A stretch of 64,000 nucleotides of DNA from Microcoleus sp. FACHB-1515. Lineage in GTDB: Bacteria; Cyanobacteriota; Cyanobacteriia; Elainellales; Elainellaceae. Positions within the stretch are counted from its first letter, which is position 1. Every line of letters begins with the position of its first letter. The stretch is taken from positions 1 to 64,000 of the forward strand of contig NZ_JACJPO010000033.1 in NCBI RefSeq assembly GCF_014696105.1, given 5' to 3'. Shown piece by piece: positions 8,758 through 17,874 of the stretch. Position numbers and translations under genes: made by a program. The notes below the pieces were generated by a model, which did not search any database, was not told the DNA's origin, and saw nothing but the letters and a program-made list of their open reading frames with translations.

Positions 8758-10176
8758 GTGGGAGCAGTCCCGGTTGTTCAGCCCTTCGATTCAATTGCCG
8801 CTATGCCAGTTTTGTTCGATCGCCTCGATTGCTTTCAAGATTGTCAAGACTTCTTCCAATTTCTTAACCAGCAGCAATGTCAGCTTGCAGCCGCCGCTTT
8901 GTGTCCCGATTCAATTATTAGCATTGGGATTGATCTTGGTAATCTCGATCCGCTTGCAATTTTGTCTGCGCTGATCGAGATTGATCGGCCTTATTTCTAT
9001 TTAGAAAAAAAATTCGCAGACACGGCAATTGCGGCAGGCGGTCAAGTTATTTCTGGAGAGTTTGATCGCGATCGCTTTCGGCAAGTTCGCAACTTTATTA
9101 CAGATCAATCAATTCACGCGACTGCCGATGCTGCCCCTCGGTTTTTCTGTCAATTCACTTTTTTTGACAACGCCATTCATGCGCCTGCTGGCGTGTACCT
9201 TCCGCAGTGGCAAGTTGTGCGCGAAGGCGATCGCTCAACTGCTACGTTGAATCTACCGCTGAATGCAACGCTGGCCGATCGCGAACGGGCTTGGCGACAG
9301 TTGCAGGCGATGCGATCGGCGCATTTGATTCAGTGGCCGAATTTGCGATCGATCGATCGGCAGATGCGCGAGGTGAATCGGTTTCGGCCTGCGGTCATTT
9401 CGGCCTTGAAGCTGATTGAGCAGCAGCAGCTACAAAAACTTGTATTGGCGCTTGCGGTTGACGTGGCGGCGCGGCATTCGTTCCAGGTTTTGCAAACGAT
9501 CGATCGCCTCCGTCAACAGCATCCCCACTGTCACGTTTTTGCTACACGCACCCACAGCGGTCATTTCATTGGAGCTAGTCCCGAACGATTGCTGAGCGTG
9601 CAGCAGAACGGCGGCTCGCGCTGGCTCTACACGGATGCTCTGGCAGGGTCGGCAGCGCGGGGCAGTTCGCTCGCCACTGATGCCGCTTTGGGTCAAGGAC
9701 TATTCGACAGTCCCAAAGAGCGACGAGAGCATCAGCTTGTGGCCGAATTTATTTGCGATCGCCTCATTCAGCTTGGCCTCACGCCCGACTGTCCAACCCT
9801 GCCAACCCTGCTGAAGCTGCCGCACTTGCAGCACTTGCACACGCCGATTCAAACCGTTTTGCCCTCACATCTTCACCCGATCGATCTCGTTGCCCAACTG
9901 CACCCCACGCCCGCTGTGGCTGGACTGCCCAGCAAAATTGCCTGCGAGCAGATTCACGCGCTTGAAACCTTTGAGCGCGAACACTACGCCGCGCCTTTGG
10001 GATGGATCGATCCAGTCGGCAACGCGGAATTTATTGTTGGCATTCGCTCGGCACTGCTGCAAGGCGATCGAGCGCGTCTGTATGCCGGAGCGGGAATTGT
10101 CGCGGGGTCGAATCCCGATCGCGAACTGGCCGAAGTAAAACTTAAACTGCAACCGCTGCTGCAAGCTTTGGTTTGA
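8758..10176 (+). CDS. menF: Isochorismate synthase
   Basis: Converts chorismate to isochorismate, the first committed step of phylloquinone synthesis; cytosolic. The C-terminal half is the chorismate-binding domain: the general-base lysine lies in QKLVLALAV, followed by GASPERLLS, AGSAARGSS and the terminal REHYAAPLGW...YAGAGIVAGSNPDREL block that holds the Mg-binding Glu. The frame opens at GTG 8758 (472 residues) with a weak AGAGG about ten bases before. The ATG at 8803 would remove 15 residues and fits the usual N-terminus of the family better, so the start is uncertain between the two. It is divergent from menA. Confidence 0.92.
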   Translation: MGAVPVVQPFDSIAAMPVLFDRLDCFQDCQDFFQFLNQQQCQLAAAALCPDSIISIGIDLGNLDPLAILSALIEIDRPYFYLEKKFADTAIAAGGQVISGEFDRDRFRQVRNFITDQSIHATADAAPRFFCQFTFFDNAIHAPAGVYLPQWQVVREGDRSTATLNLPLNATLADRERAWRQLQAMRSAHLIQWPNLRSIDRQMREVNRFRPAVISALKLIEQQQLQKLVLALAVDVAARHSFQVLQTIDRLRQQHPHCHVFATRTHSGHFIGASPERLLSVQQNGGSRWLYTDALAGSAARGSSLATDAALGQGLFDSPKERREHQLVAEFICDRLIQLGLTPDCPTLPTLLKLPHLQHLHTPIQTVLPSHLHPIDLVAQLHPTPAVAGLPSKIACEQIHALETFEREHYAAPLGWIDPVGNAEFIVGIRSALLQGDRARLYAGAGIVAGSNPDRELAEVKLKLQPLLQALV

Positions 10177-10208
10177 TGAATCGATTGGGAAAGCGGATGC
10201 GATCAATT

Positions 10209-11573
10209 CTACTCGTTCATGTTGCGATAAGTCGCAACGGCAGAAGGCGAAATTCTGTTGAGGTAGCGGAAGATCCAGTATTTGAAAATGGTGTCAAGCA
10301 AAACTGGAAAAGTCGCAATAAATAGAAAAATAAAGTCGCGATTGGAAGGCAGACCAAAGTGACGCGAAGCGCCTTCAAGCAAAACTTCCCAGCCGTGTGG
10401 CGAGTGGAAGCCAACGAACGTATCGGTGAGCAAAATGATGATGAACGCTTTGGCGCTGTCGCTGAGACCGTAAACCGTTTCATCAACAAAGGTTTTCAAG
10501 GTGGCAATTTCGCGCTTGCTGTTTGTCAAAATTAAAACAAACGCGCAGACGGCAAAAATATCTGAGAAGACGTTTTTAATTGCGCCTGAACTTTCTTCAC
10601 GATATTCGGCTTGAATTTCTTCGGCTTTTTCGGCCAGTCGCGCTTCGATTTGTTCGGATGTTAAAACTTCTTTGCCAACTAATCCTTGAAAGCGCAAATG
10701 TTCTTCATACGATCGCAACTGCCCAAACGCTTCTTCTTCCATTTCAGGGTTGAGGAAGACTTCGACCTGTTCACCGCTACGCAGATGATCGACGATCGGT
10801 CCCACCACAAAATATTTGGTGATTTGTTGCGTCAACAGCGGAATCACGAGCAGCAGCAGAATAAATCGAATTGAAATCATCGTCCGCGCTTTAGTGTTGC
10901 GGAAGTTTTCGACCATTTCAACTTCAGATTCCGGGTCAAGATCGCGCTTGATTCGATCGACCGTGTTCAAAATCGATCGCGGCAGCACTCCAGTCTTGTC
11001 GGCAATCAATTTCTTTTCGTCAGCGGGTTCAGCCGGATCAGGACGGCGCATCGGGTCGCGATAGGCAACAGCCGGACGAGCGCGGACGGGCGGCGCAACG
11101 CTGAGTGCGGGCTGGTCGGAGTAGGAGACGATCGCGGCAGGACGACCAAGCGCATCCGGCGTATTGCCATAGCGTGCCAGCACTTCGTCAATCACCTTCA
11201 GCTTTTTGAGGACGAGCGCAGGCTGATCGATCACGCTGATGGTCGGATTGTCCGATGAAGCTTCTTCAATTTGCACTTCGGTAATGCGCTGATTCGACAG
11301 TCGCAGCATCGATCGACTGTAGCGAAACTCAGTCAATCGCATTCGTGCGGTTTTCAGATAGCCCTTAAGCTCCGATTCGATTAGGGCGTAGGCGCTGCGG
11401 CTGTAGGTTGAATTGGGCGCAATTTTGTTGCCGTTGAAGTGGGCATTTTCCAACGCCTTGATATTTTGAACGGCTTGGTAGGCTTCATCTAGCGATCGCT
11501 CTGGCGTCCTGAGATACCACTCATTGGCAGCGCGTAGAGAGTTGAGCAGTCTGGTGAAAACAGAAGGTTGCAT
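10209..11573 (-). CDS. pxcA: Proton extrusion protein PxcA (CemA family)
   Basis: Cyanobacterial homologue of the plastid envelope protein CemA, needed for light-induced net proton extrusion and pH balance. The 454-residue product has a long hydrophilic N-terminal half (residues 1 to about 225) followed by the CemA core with four membrane segments: ISIRFILLLLVIPLLTQQIT, IFAVCAFVLILT, AFIIILLTDTFVGFHSPHGW and FIFLFIATFPVLLDTIF. The GFHSPHGWE motif is diagnostic. The chloroplast version lacks the long N-terminal half. ATG is at 11571-11573. It is convergent with menF with 32 bp between stops. Confidence 0.93.
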   Translation of the reverse strand: MQPSVFTRLLNSLRAANEWYLRTPERSLDEAYQAVQNIKALENAHFNGNKIAPNSTYSRSAYALIESELKGYLKTARMRLTEFRYSRSMLRLSNQRITEVQIEEASSDNPTISVIDQPALVLKKLKVIDEVLARYGNTPDALGRPAAIVSYSDQPALSVAPPVRARPAVAYRDPMRRPDPAEPADEKKLIADKTGVLPRSILNTVDRIKRDLDPESEVEMVENFRNTKARTMISIRFILLLLVIPLLTQQITKYFVVGPIVDHLRSGEQVEVFLNPEMEEEAFGQLRSYEEHLRFQGLVGKEVLTSEQIEARLAEKAEEIQAEYREESSGAIKNVFSDIFAVCAFVLILTNSKREIATLKTFVDETVYGLSDSAKAFIIILLTDTFVGFHSPHGWEVLLEGASRHFGLPSNRDFIFLFIATFPVLLDTIFKYWIFRYLNRISPSAVATYRNMNE

Positions 11574-11737
11574 AGTTGCGTTGGACAGCCAGCTTAATCG
11601 GGTTTTCTAAAATAGAGATCAGCCTGTTTCAGTGTAGAGCGTTCAACAAGCTTGATGCGGAATCAATCCATGATGCTGAGCAGGTCTAGTCGCATCAAGC
11701 ACGTAGGATCATATCAAATTCACTCAAAGGCCGTTCT

Positions 11738-13747
11738 GTGTCATTGGATTCCGTTTGGATTGTTGGATCGCCCCTGAGCGGCAAAACGGCCAGTCTGCTG
11801 CACCAGCTTCAGCAGTGGGGCAACTTGCCCTCTGGCAAGCCGTTTCTCGTCTTTGCGGCAACGGGCGACAATCGCTTGGAACTGTGCGATCGCATCGAAG
11901 CGCAGTTCACAGGCCGAATCGACTCGCGCACCCCTTTAGGGTTTTTCCAAGATGAAGTGCTGCTGTTTTGGCCGCTGATCGCGCAACAGCTTGACCTCAA
12001 AGTTCAGTTTCCCCTGCGGCTCCGCCCCGAAACCGAACAGGAACTCGCCACCCGACTGTGGCAGCAGTGGCTCGATCGCGGCCTGCTGCGGCAAGACGGC
12101 ATTTCCGAATATTTTGTCGTGCGGCGATCGCTGGACATTATGCAGCTTGCCGCTTTTGGAGGCATCGCGATCGAAGAGATTCCGATCATGCTGCAAGACG
12201 GCTACGACGAACCACCGGATCTGTGGCAAGCAATGGGTGAGGCGCTGACTCAGTGGCGATCGTGGTGTCTCGATCGCGGCCTGCTCACATATGGCATCAT
12301 CACGGATTTATATTGGCGTGTGCTGCTTGCCCATCCGACCTATCGGCAGCACTTGCGCGATCGCTATCGAGCCGTTTTAGCCGATGATGTCGATGAATAT
12401 CCGGCTGTGACGCGATCGCTGTTTGAATTTCTGCTTGATGCTGGCTTGCCCGGAGCCTTCACGTTCAATCCGGAAGGCGGCATTCGCGTCGGCCTCGGAG
12501 CCGATCCTGACTACCTATCAGGTTTGGCGAATCGGTGTGAGTCGATCGCCCTGCCTCCGGCGCCAAATAGTCTTGGAACGCGCTGGGGAACAGCGGTCAG
12601 CGAATGGATCAGCGACCCGATTTTTCTGCCAGAGTTACCTGCGGAAATTCAAGCAATTCAAACCACTTCGCGATCGCAACTCCTCCGTCAAACCGCTTCT
12701 GTCATTGCCAACGCGATCGAATCGGGTCAGGTGCAGCCGCACGAAATCGCTGTGATTGGAGCGGGTGTCGATGCGATCGCCCGCTACACGCTGCGCGAAA
12801 TTCTCATGCGTCGCGGCATTGCGGTCGATTCACTTAGCGACCAGCGACCGCTGATTACTTCACCGCCGATTCGGGCGCTGCTGAGCCTGATGGCCTTGGT
12901 CTATCCGGGTTTGGGCAGACTGCTCGATCGCGACGACATTGCCGAACTGCTGGTCATTCTCACGCAGTCGCGCATCGATCCGGTGCGAGCGGGACTGCTG
13001 ACGGATTATTGCTTTCAGGTGGATCTCGACGCGCCGCAACTGCTGCCCGCCACAACGTTTCCGCGCTGGGATCGTTTGGGTTTTGAAGTTGTGGAAATTT
13101 ACGGCGATCTGCTCAAGTGGATCGCCGCTCAGCAGCACGATCGACCCGCTCCCGTCTTTCTGCTCGATCGCGCCATTCAGCGATTTTTCCAGGGCGATCT
13201 GCCGTTTGACCAAATTGCTGCCCTGCGCGAACTGGTCGAAACGGCGCAGCATTATTGGGACGTGGACGATCGCCTGCATCGATACAGCCATACCCATCCG
13301 CCCGTCGGAATTTCGGTTGGTCAGTTCATTCGTTTGCTGCGCGACGGCACCTTGACCGCCGACCCGTTTCCCGTACGTCGTTTTGACAATCGTTCTGCCG
13401 TGACGATCGCCACCATCTACCAGTACCGCATCAGTCGGCAGCAGCACCGCTGGCACTTTTGGCTCGATGTCGGCTCGGCCTTTTGGCTAACCGGAGGCGG
13501 CGCACTGTTTGGCGCACCGCTGTTTTTGCGATCGTGGACTGGCCGCAGTTGGTCAGCCGCCGATAGTTTGCAAGCTGACCAACTGCGGTTGCAGCGACAG
13601 GTGACAGATTTGCTGTCGAGAGTGAGCGATCGCGTCTACCTTTGCCACAGCGAACTTGCAACTAATGGTCAAGAACAATCTGGCCCGCTGCTGAGCTTGG
13701 CAAACGCGGCAACGCCAATCGGCGATGATGTGGCTGTGCCAAATTAG
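11738..13747 (+). CDS. P-loop ATPase, UvrD/AddB-like, unknown role
   Basis: A 669-residue protein opening with a clear Walker A, GSPLSGKT at residues 10-17. The rest resembles superfamily 1 helicase relatives: FFQDEVLLFWP, a VLADDVDEYPAVTRSLFEFLL segment in the Walker B position, and a C-terminal DRVYLCHSELATNGQEQSG block like that of RecB/AddB-type nuclease-helicases, but without an obvious nuclease motif. From memory, cyanobacterial homologues are annotated only as recombinase-like. The start is GTG at 11738, nine codons before the Walker A. It stands alone and its stop overlaps that of the convergent subtilase gene (13744-13747). A DNA repair or recombination role is inference. Confidence 0.6.
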   Translation: MSLDSVWIVGSPLSGKTASLLHQLQQWGNLPSGKPFLVFAATGDNRLELCDRIEAQFTGRIDSRTPLGFFQDEVLLFWPLIAQQLDLKVQFPLRLRPETEQELATRLWQQWLDRGLLRQDGISEYFVVRRSLDIMQLAAFGGIAIEEIPIMLQDGYDEPPDLWQAMGEALTQWRSWCLDRGLLTYGIITDLYWRVLLAHPTYRQHLRDRYRAVLADDVDEYPAVTRSLFEFLLDAGLPGAFTFNPEGGIRVGLGADPDYLSGLANRCESIALPPAPNSLGTRWGTAVSEWISDPIFLPELPAEIQAIQTTSRSQLLRQTASVIANAIESGQVQPHEIAVIGAGVDAIARYTLREILMRRGIAVDSLSDQRPLITSPPIRALLSLMALVYPGLGRLLDRDDIAELLVILTQSRIDPVRAGLLTDYCFQVDLDAPQLLPATTFPRWDRLGFEVVEIYGDLLKWIAAQQHDRPAPVFLLDRAIQRFFQGDLPFDQIAALRELVETAQHYWDVDDRLHRYSHTHPPVGISVGQFIRLLRDGTLTADPFPVRRFDNRSAVTIATIYQYRISRQQHRWHFWLDVGSAFWLTGGGALFGAPLFLRSWTGRSWSAADSLQADQLRLQRQVTDLLSRVSDRVYLCHSELATNGQEQSGPLLSLANAATPIGDDVAVPN

Positions 13748-15711
13748 GCAGGGTAGAGATTGGCAAGCTCGCTGTCTTTGGCGATCGCCCAAGCGCGACG
13801 CACGGCAGCATCCGCGTTCACCAAACCAAAACCAAAGGTTGAATCGCGTCCGGCAGTGCCCAAATCAGTCGCGGTGCTGGTTAGGATTTGCCGCACTTGC
13901 GCTCCGGTCAAATTGGGATTAACGCTCCACACCAGTGAAGCAATCCCAGCAACATTCGGATTAGCCGCCGAGGTTCCGGTGAAAGACCGCCTCGTGCCGT
14001 ACTTGTCGATCGCAGGAGAATCGGTTGGTGCAACGATCGTGAGGTTGAAGCCACGACTTGAGCTTGGATCAATCCGAAGATTGGCTGCGTTCAACTGGCC
14101 GTTTGTCCATGTGCTGTCCCAGATGCCCCGCGTATTTCGCGCTTGCACAGATCCGACAGACATCACGTTCGCCTGTGTAGTTTCCAGTCGGGCAAGGCCG
14201 TTGACGCTGCTGAGATAGTTGGGGTCTGCCGCGATTGCTCCGCCCCCGTTGCCTGCGGCGACCGCAAACAAGGCAGTATCGGCACTGCTGGCAATCAGGG
14301 CTTCAAGCTCTGCCCGCGTGCCGCCATGCGTCAGCCAATAGTCGGTCTGGATGCCGCCTTGAAAGACAATGCGCTGCCCGGTCGATCGCCCATAGGCCAA
14401 GGCATCTGCGATCGCCTGCCGCAGCGTCGTACCATAATACACATCAGACACCATCACCTGACTTTTCCAGTTGATCCCGGCAATTCCCTCGGCGTTGTTG
14501 GCCGTTGCTGCCATGATGCTAATTGCCTGATGACCGTGACCGTTATTGCGATAGTTATCGTCATCGCTCGGATCAACAAGCAGCCGCTGACTGTCTAGAT
14601 CCATCACGCCGCCGGATGCCCCAGGCGCGGTGAGAATGCCTGTGTCAAGCGAAACGAGCAGCACGCGATCGCTGCCCTGCGTAAACCGCCAAGCGCTGTT
14701 AACATCGGTGGCGTGAAGATTCCACTGCCAGCCCGAATCTGTGTCGTTTGGGCGCACCTGCAAGTCAAGAATTGACTGATCGGCAAAGCGCAGCGCTTCA
14801 ATTCCTTGGAGATAAAGTTCGCGGCCATCCACGAGCGTGAGATGATCGTAGGCCGTGCCTTGAAAGATCGCTTGACTTGCCGTCGAGTTGAACGGATCGT
14901 AAAGATCGAGGCCTTGACCGTTGAGGCTCACCACGCTGGCGCGATCGATGTCAAGGCTCAGCGTATCTGTGCCGCCGCGTCCGACGATGATCTGACCGCT
15001 GCTGATTGAATTGGAAAACAGTGTTTCTGCGGAAGACGTACCGGAGATGCTGTTGTCCAGCCAAGGCAAAATTCGCAGCGCGATCGATTCCGAGGTGAAT
15101 TCTTGACCTGCCTGCGTCGCGACTGCCCGCACCTGAACATCACCGCTCAAACTTGAAAATGGAGCCAGATTCACCAGTCCATCCGCAGTGGCGATCGTTG
15201 TGGCCTGCTCGTTTTGCCAAACTTCGAGGCGTACCGAATCAGCACGCTCTGACAGTTCATAGCTCCAGCGCAGCGCACCCGATTGAAATAGGGTAGTGGC
15301 AGTGCTGTCGCCCGACGCATCAGCGACGGTAAAACGCTTGAACTGGAGTTCTTTTTGCGCGAGTTCTTCTTGTGGAGTTGCTGCTGCAACAAGCTGGTAA
15401 GCGGTGTTTTCTCCACTGGCCGAAACGCGCAGAAAGTAAACTCCTGGCATCAGCGTTTCGGCGATCGCTTCGGACTGGAGGTCGGCTTGCCGCGATGCTT
15501 TCAGCACACGGCGGCGCCGACTAAAGAGTGCCAAATCTGCATTTGCTTCTAGCCCTTCCAGTCCGATCTGCACGCTCGATCGCTGTTTCAGCCGAAATCG
15601 GTAAAAGTCAAATCGATCTGTACCACCAATTTGCTCTTGCATAGTTGCTGTCGGCGCGAGGCGCAGCAGCTTTGCACGGAGCATCGTATTTCCCACACGA
15701 TCGGCTGACAT
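13744..15711 (-). CDS. Subtilisin-like serine peptidase (S8) with N-terminal PPC-like domain
   Basis: A 655-residue subtilase. The catalytic triad is D356 (SLDTG), H394 (GHGHQ) and S581 (GTSAANP), with oxyanion N488 in AAGN. The N-terminal 110 residues resemble a bacterial pre-peptidase (PPC) beta domain (QIGGTDRFDFYRFRL and MPGVYFLRVSASGENTAYQL). Residues 225-320 carry a GRGGTDTLSLD segment and aliphatic repeats like the last part of calcium-binding RTX proteins. No signal peptide is visible, so export, if it occurs, would be by a type I-like route (inference). A strong ribosome site, GGAGGAG, lies about seven bases before the ATG at 15709-15711. It overlaps the convergent ATPase gene by four bases. 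Confidence 0.88.
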   Translation of the reverse strand: MSADRVGNTMLRAKLLRLAPTATMQEQIGGTDRFDFYRFRLKQRSSVQIGLEGLEANADLALFSRRRRVLKASRQADLQSEAIAETLMPGVYFLRVSASGENTAYQLVAAATPQEELAQKELQFKRFTVADASGDSTATTLFQSGALRWSYELSERADSVRLEVWQNEQATTIATADGLVNLAPFSSLSGDVQVRAVATQAGQEFTSESIALRILPWLDNSISGTSSAETLFSNSISSGQIIVGRGGTDTLSLDIDRASVVSLNGQGLDLYDPFNSTASQAIFQGTAYDHLTLVDGRELYLQGIEALRFADQSILDLQVRPNDTDSGWQWNLHATDVNSAWRFTQGSDRVLLVSLDTGILTAPGASGGVMDLDSQRLLVDPSDDDNYRNNGHGHQAISIMAATANNAEGIAGINWKSQVMVSDVYYGTTLRQAIADALAYGRSTGQRIVFQGGIQTDYWLTHGGTRAELEALIASSADTALFAVAAGNGGGAIAADPNYLSSVNGLARLETTQANVMSVGSVQARNTRGIWDSTWTNGQLNAANLRIDPSSSRGFNLTIVAPTDSPAIDKYGTRRSFTGTSAANPNVAGIASLVWSVNPNLTGAQVRQILTSTATDLGTAGRDSTFGFGLVNADAAVRRAWAIAKDSELANLYPA

Positions 15712-15904
15712 GAATTCACTCCTCCATCAGTGATTGGGTTTGATCGTCGCCACATGCTTTGCAAAAAGCGCTGAGCAAATGCTCGGTGACTAAAGCGCTT
15801 GGCCGATCGCCAACCCTGATTCTGAGGCTATGATTGCGGTTCCATGAACGCGCAGTGTGCCAGTTTTGATAGCGTAGCGCAATTTTTAAACTTGAGGCTA
15901 AATC

Positions 15905-17650
15905 TTAAGGCTTAAATTGGGGTTGAGTATCTCGCTGCTCCTGCACAAGGCGCAGACGAGCCAGCGGCAGATAGCTCGCGATCGCCACGAACGGCAGCCA
16001 GCTTGCCGCCACTCCCGCCAGCAGCAGCGGATGCGAAAAGCCAACTGCCTGCACCAAGCCGATGCTTACTGCTGCCGCCGCCGTCACCAGCGTCAGAGTG
16101 ATAGATAGCCTATGATTGCCGCTTTTGCGGGCAAACAGTTCGGCAGTTACGCCCGTTAGCCCGCCAAATGCCAATCCGCCTAATCCGCCTATCAAGGCAG
16201 CGGCGATCGCGATCGGCATCGAGTCGTACAAATTTTCGGTGGCAACGATGAACAGCGCCAGCAGGCCGGCCACCACACCTGCGGTTGACCCGACGACTGC
16301 GCCTGCTCCTGCCCCCGCTGCTGACAGCAGCCACGCTGCAACTTCCAGACCAACTGCTGCCCCTGCAAATGCGCCAAATCCAGCCGGAACAGAAGGAACC
16401 GTGCAGGCGATCACCACGATCCAGGTCAAGATCCAGGCGAGAATTGAGGAAACGACAAACAGCAAGGCCAGCAGACCGACTGGAATTCGCCTTGCTTGCA
16501 GACGTGCAGAAGCAGTTTGCACTTGTAGCAGCAGCGATTGTTTGCGATCGGCGGCGTTACTGTGCAGCAGCAGTTCGCGGCGATAGATTTTTCCAGCCAT
16601 CAGCCTGCTGGTATCGATCGCAATATGGCACTCGATCTGATTGCCGATAAACTCCATCGGCTCGATCGCAATCCAGGGATGCTGCTGCGCCTGTGGCTGC
16701 AAATCGCCGGGATGCTGCGCGATTTCCCAGCGGCCTTCCAGACAAGTCCCCGGCGCAAAATTGGTAATTGACACGACACTGCCGAGCTTTTGCCGAGGTG
16801 CGATTGCTTTAAGCAAGATTTCCGCCTGACTCAGAAGCACTTCTGGCAGATAGATCGGCTGCTTCGGCAGTTCGGCTAGAGCGATCGCAGCGTTGGCAAA
16901 GCGATGGGTTGCTTTTGGCTCGACCATTTTTTCCAGCCAGGCAATCCAGCGGGAATTCACTTTGGGCAGCGACTGCTTAAAGTTGATTCGGTAGGTGACA
17001 TCAACCAGATTGCCAATCTCACTCGATTTGGTATTAGTTAGCAGGCAAATCAGCGTCATGCCCAAGCCATAGAGATCCGATGCTTCGCTCAGTTCTCGAT
17101 TAAAAAGCTGTTCGGGCGGCATAAAGCCCAGCGTGCCTTTCACCACGCTGCTGATTCCGACTTCACCTTTGCCCACACGAGCAAAGCCAAAATCGATTAG
17201 ATAAACGTTCAACTGCTCATCAACGAGGATATTTTCCGGCTTGATGTCGCGATGAATGACAGGTGGAATGCGACTTTGCAGATAAATCAATATTTCGAGA
17301 ACGGCGATCGCAATCTGCTGAATTTCACCAAAATCGAAGCTGCGAGCGATCGAAAGCGGCAGCGCGTTCTTGTATTCCTGAACCAGGCAGAAACCGTCTT
17401 GGGTTTGGAAAGAATGCAAATAGCGACAGATTCCGGGATGGTCAAGGTCGCGCAGCACTTCAATCTCGCGCTTGTGGGCGTCAAACCCCGACCAGTTCGC
17501 TTGAGTAGACGCAAACTGAAACTGCTTGATGACGACTTTTTTTAGCGTCTCAATATCCGTTGCCAAATAGGTAACACGCCCGCCTGCTCGATTCGCACCG
17601 AGTTCTTGGCTGATGCGATAGCCGTAGCGAGTAAAGTTTGGATAGCCCAT
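15905..17650 (-). CDS. Membrane-anchored Ser/Thr protein kinase
   Basis: Hanks-type kinase of 581 residues. The kinase domain fills residues 10-270: a glycine loop of the form GANRAGG (18-24), K42 in VVIKQF, catalytic HRDIKPEN (133-140) and DFG at 153-155, then GTLGFMPPEQ. A linker of about 110 residues follows, and then a Gly/Ala-rich hydrophobic C-terminal region (about 395-565) with several membrane segments. Kinases with the loop GANR-GG form a large cyanobacterial subgroup. ATG is at 17648-17650. The FHA-cyclase and the PP2C phosphatase in this window are plausible members of the same phosphothreonine signalling, but no direct link is shown. Confidence 0.92.
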   Translation of the reverse strand: MGYPNFTRYGYRISQELGANRAGGRVTYLATDIETLKKVVIKQFQFASTQANWSGFDAHKREIEVLRDLDHPGICRYLHSFQTQDGFCLVQEYKNALPLSIARSFDFGEIQQIAIAVLEILIYLQSRIPPVIHRDIKPENILVDEQLNVYLIDFGFARVGKGEVGISSVVKGTLGFMPPEQLFNRELSEASDLYGLGMTLICLLTNTKSSEIGNLVDVTYRINFKQSLPKVNSRWIAWLEKMVEPKATHRFANAAIALAELPKQPIYLPEVLLSQAEILLKAIAPRQKLGSVVSITNFAPGTCLEGRWEIAQHPGDLQPQAQQHPWIAIEPMEFIGNQIECHIAIDTSRLMAGKIYRRELLLHSNAADRKQSLLLQVQTASARLQARRIPVGLLALLFVVSSILAWILTWIVVIACTVPSVPAGFGAFAGAAVGLEVAAWLLSAAGAGAGAVVGSTAGVVAGLLALFIVATENLYDSMPIAIAAALIGGLGGLAFGGLTGVTAELFARKSGNHRLSITLTLVTAAAAVSIGLVQAVGFSHPLLLAGVAASWLPFVAIASYLPLARLRLVQEQRDTQPQFKP

Positions 17651-17874
17651 AGTGGCTCTGTAAAAAACAAGTTCGCCAAAGCCGTAAAACTGAAAAGCTG
17701 AACTGTTGCTGTGCGGACTGCTGTGTCAACCGATGTTAGCCCAGTTTTCCCGAATATGCACCCAATCCAAAACAGAAACCAGCAATGGATTGAGCTGGAT
17801 CATCCAAAATCGCTAAAACACCAATCGATGCGGTGGGGCTAGCGCAACGCGCTCCGAATCGATCGTCCAGTTTG

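Noticed and set aside
10177-10188. TGAATCGATT-type match to the LacI operator core
   Set aside because: Only ten bases of the core match, without the long flanking arms, and it lies between two convergent gene ends. CGAT-containing words are very frequent in this genome.
12860-13456. 198-residue minus-strand frame within the helicase-like gene
   Set aside because: Antisense shadow of a longer frame that has a Walker A motif and consistent coding character.
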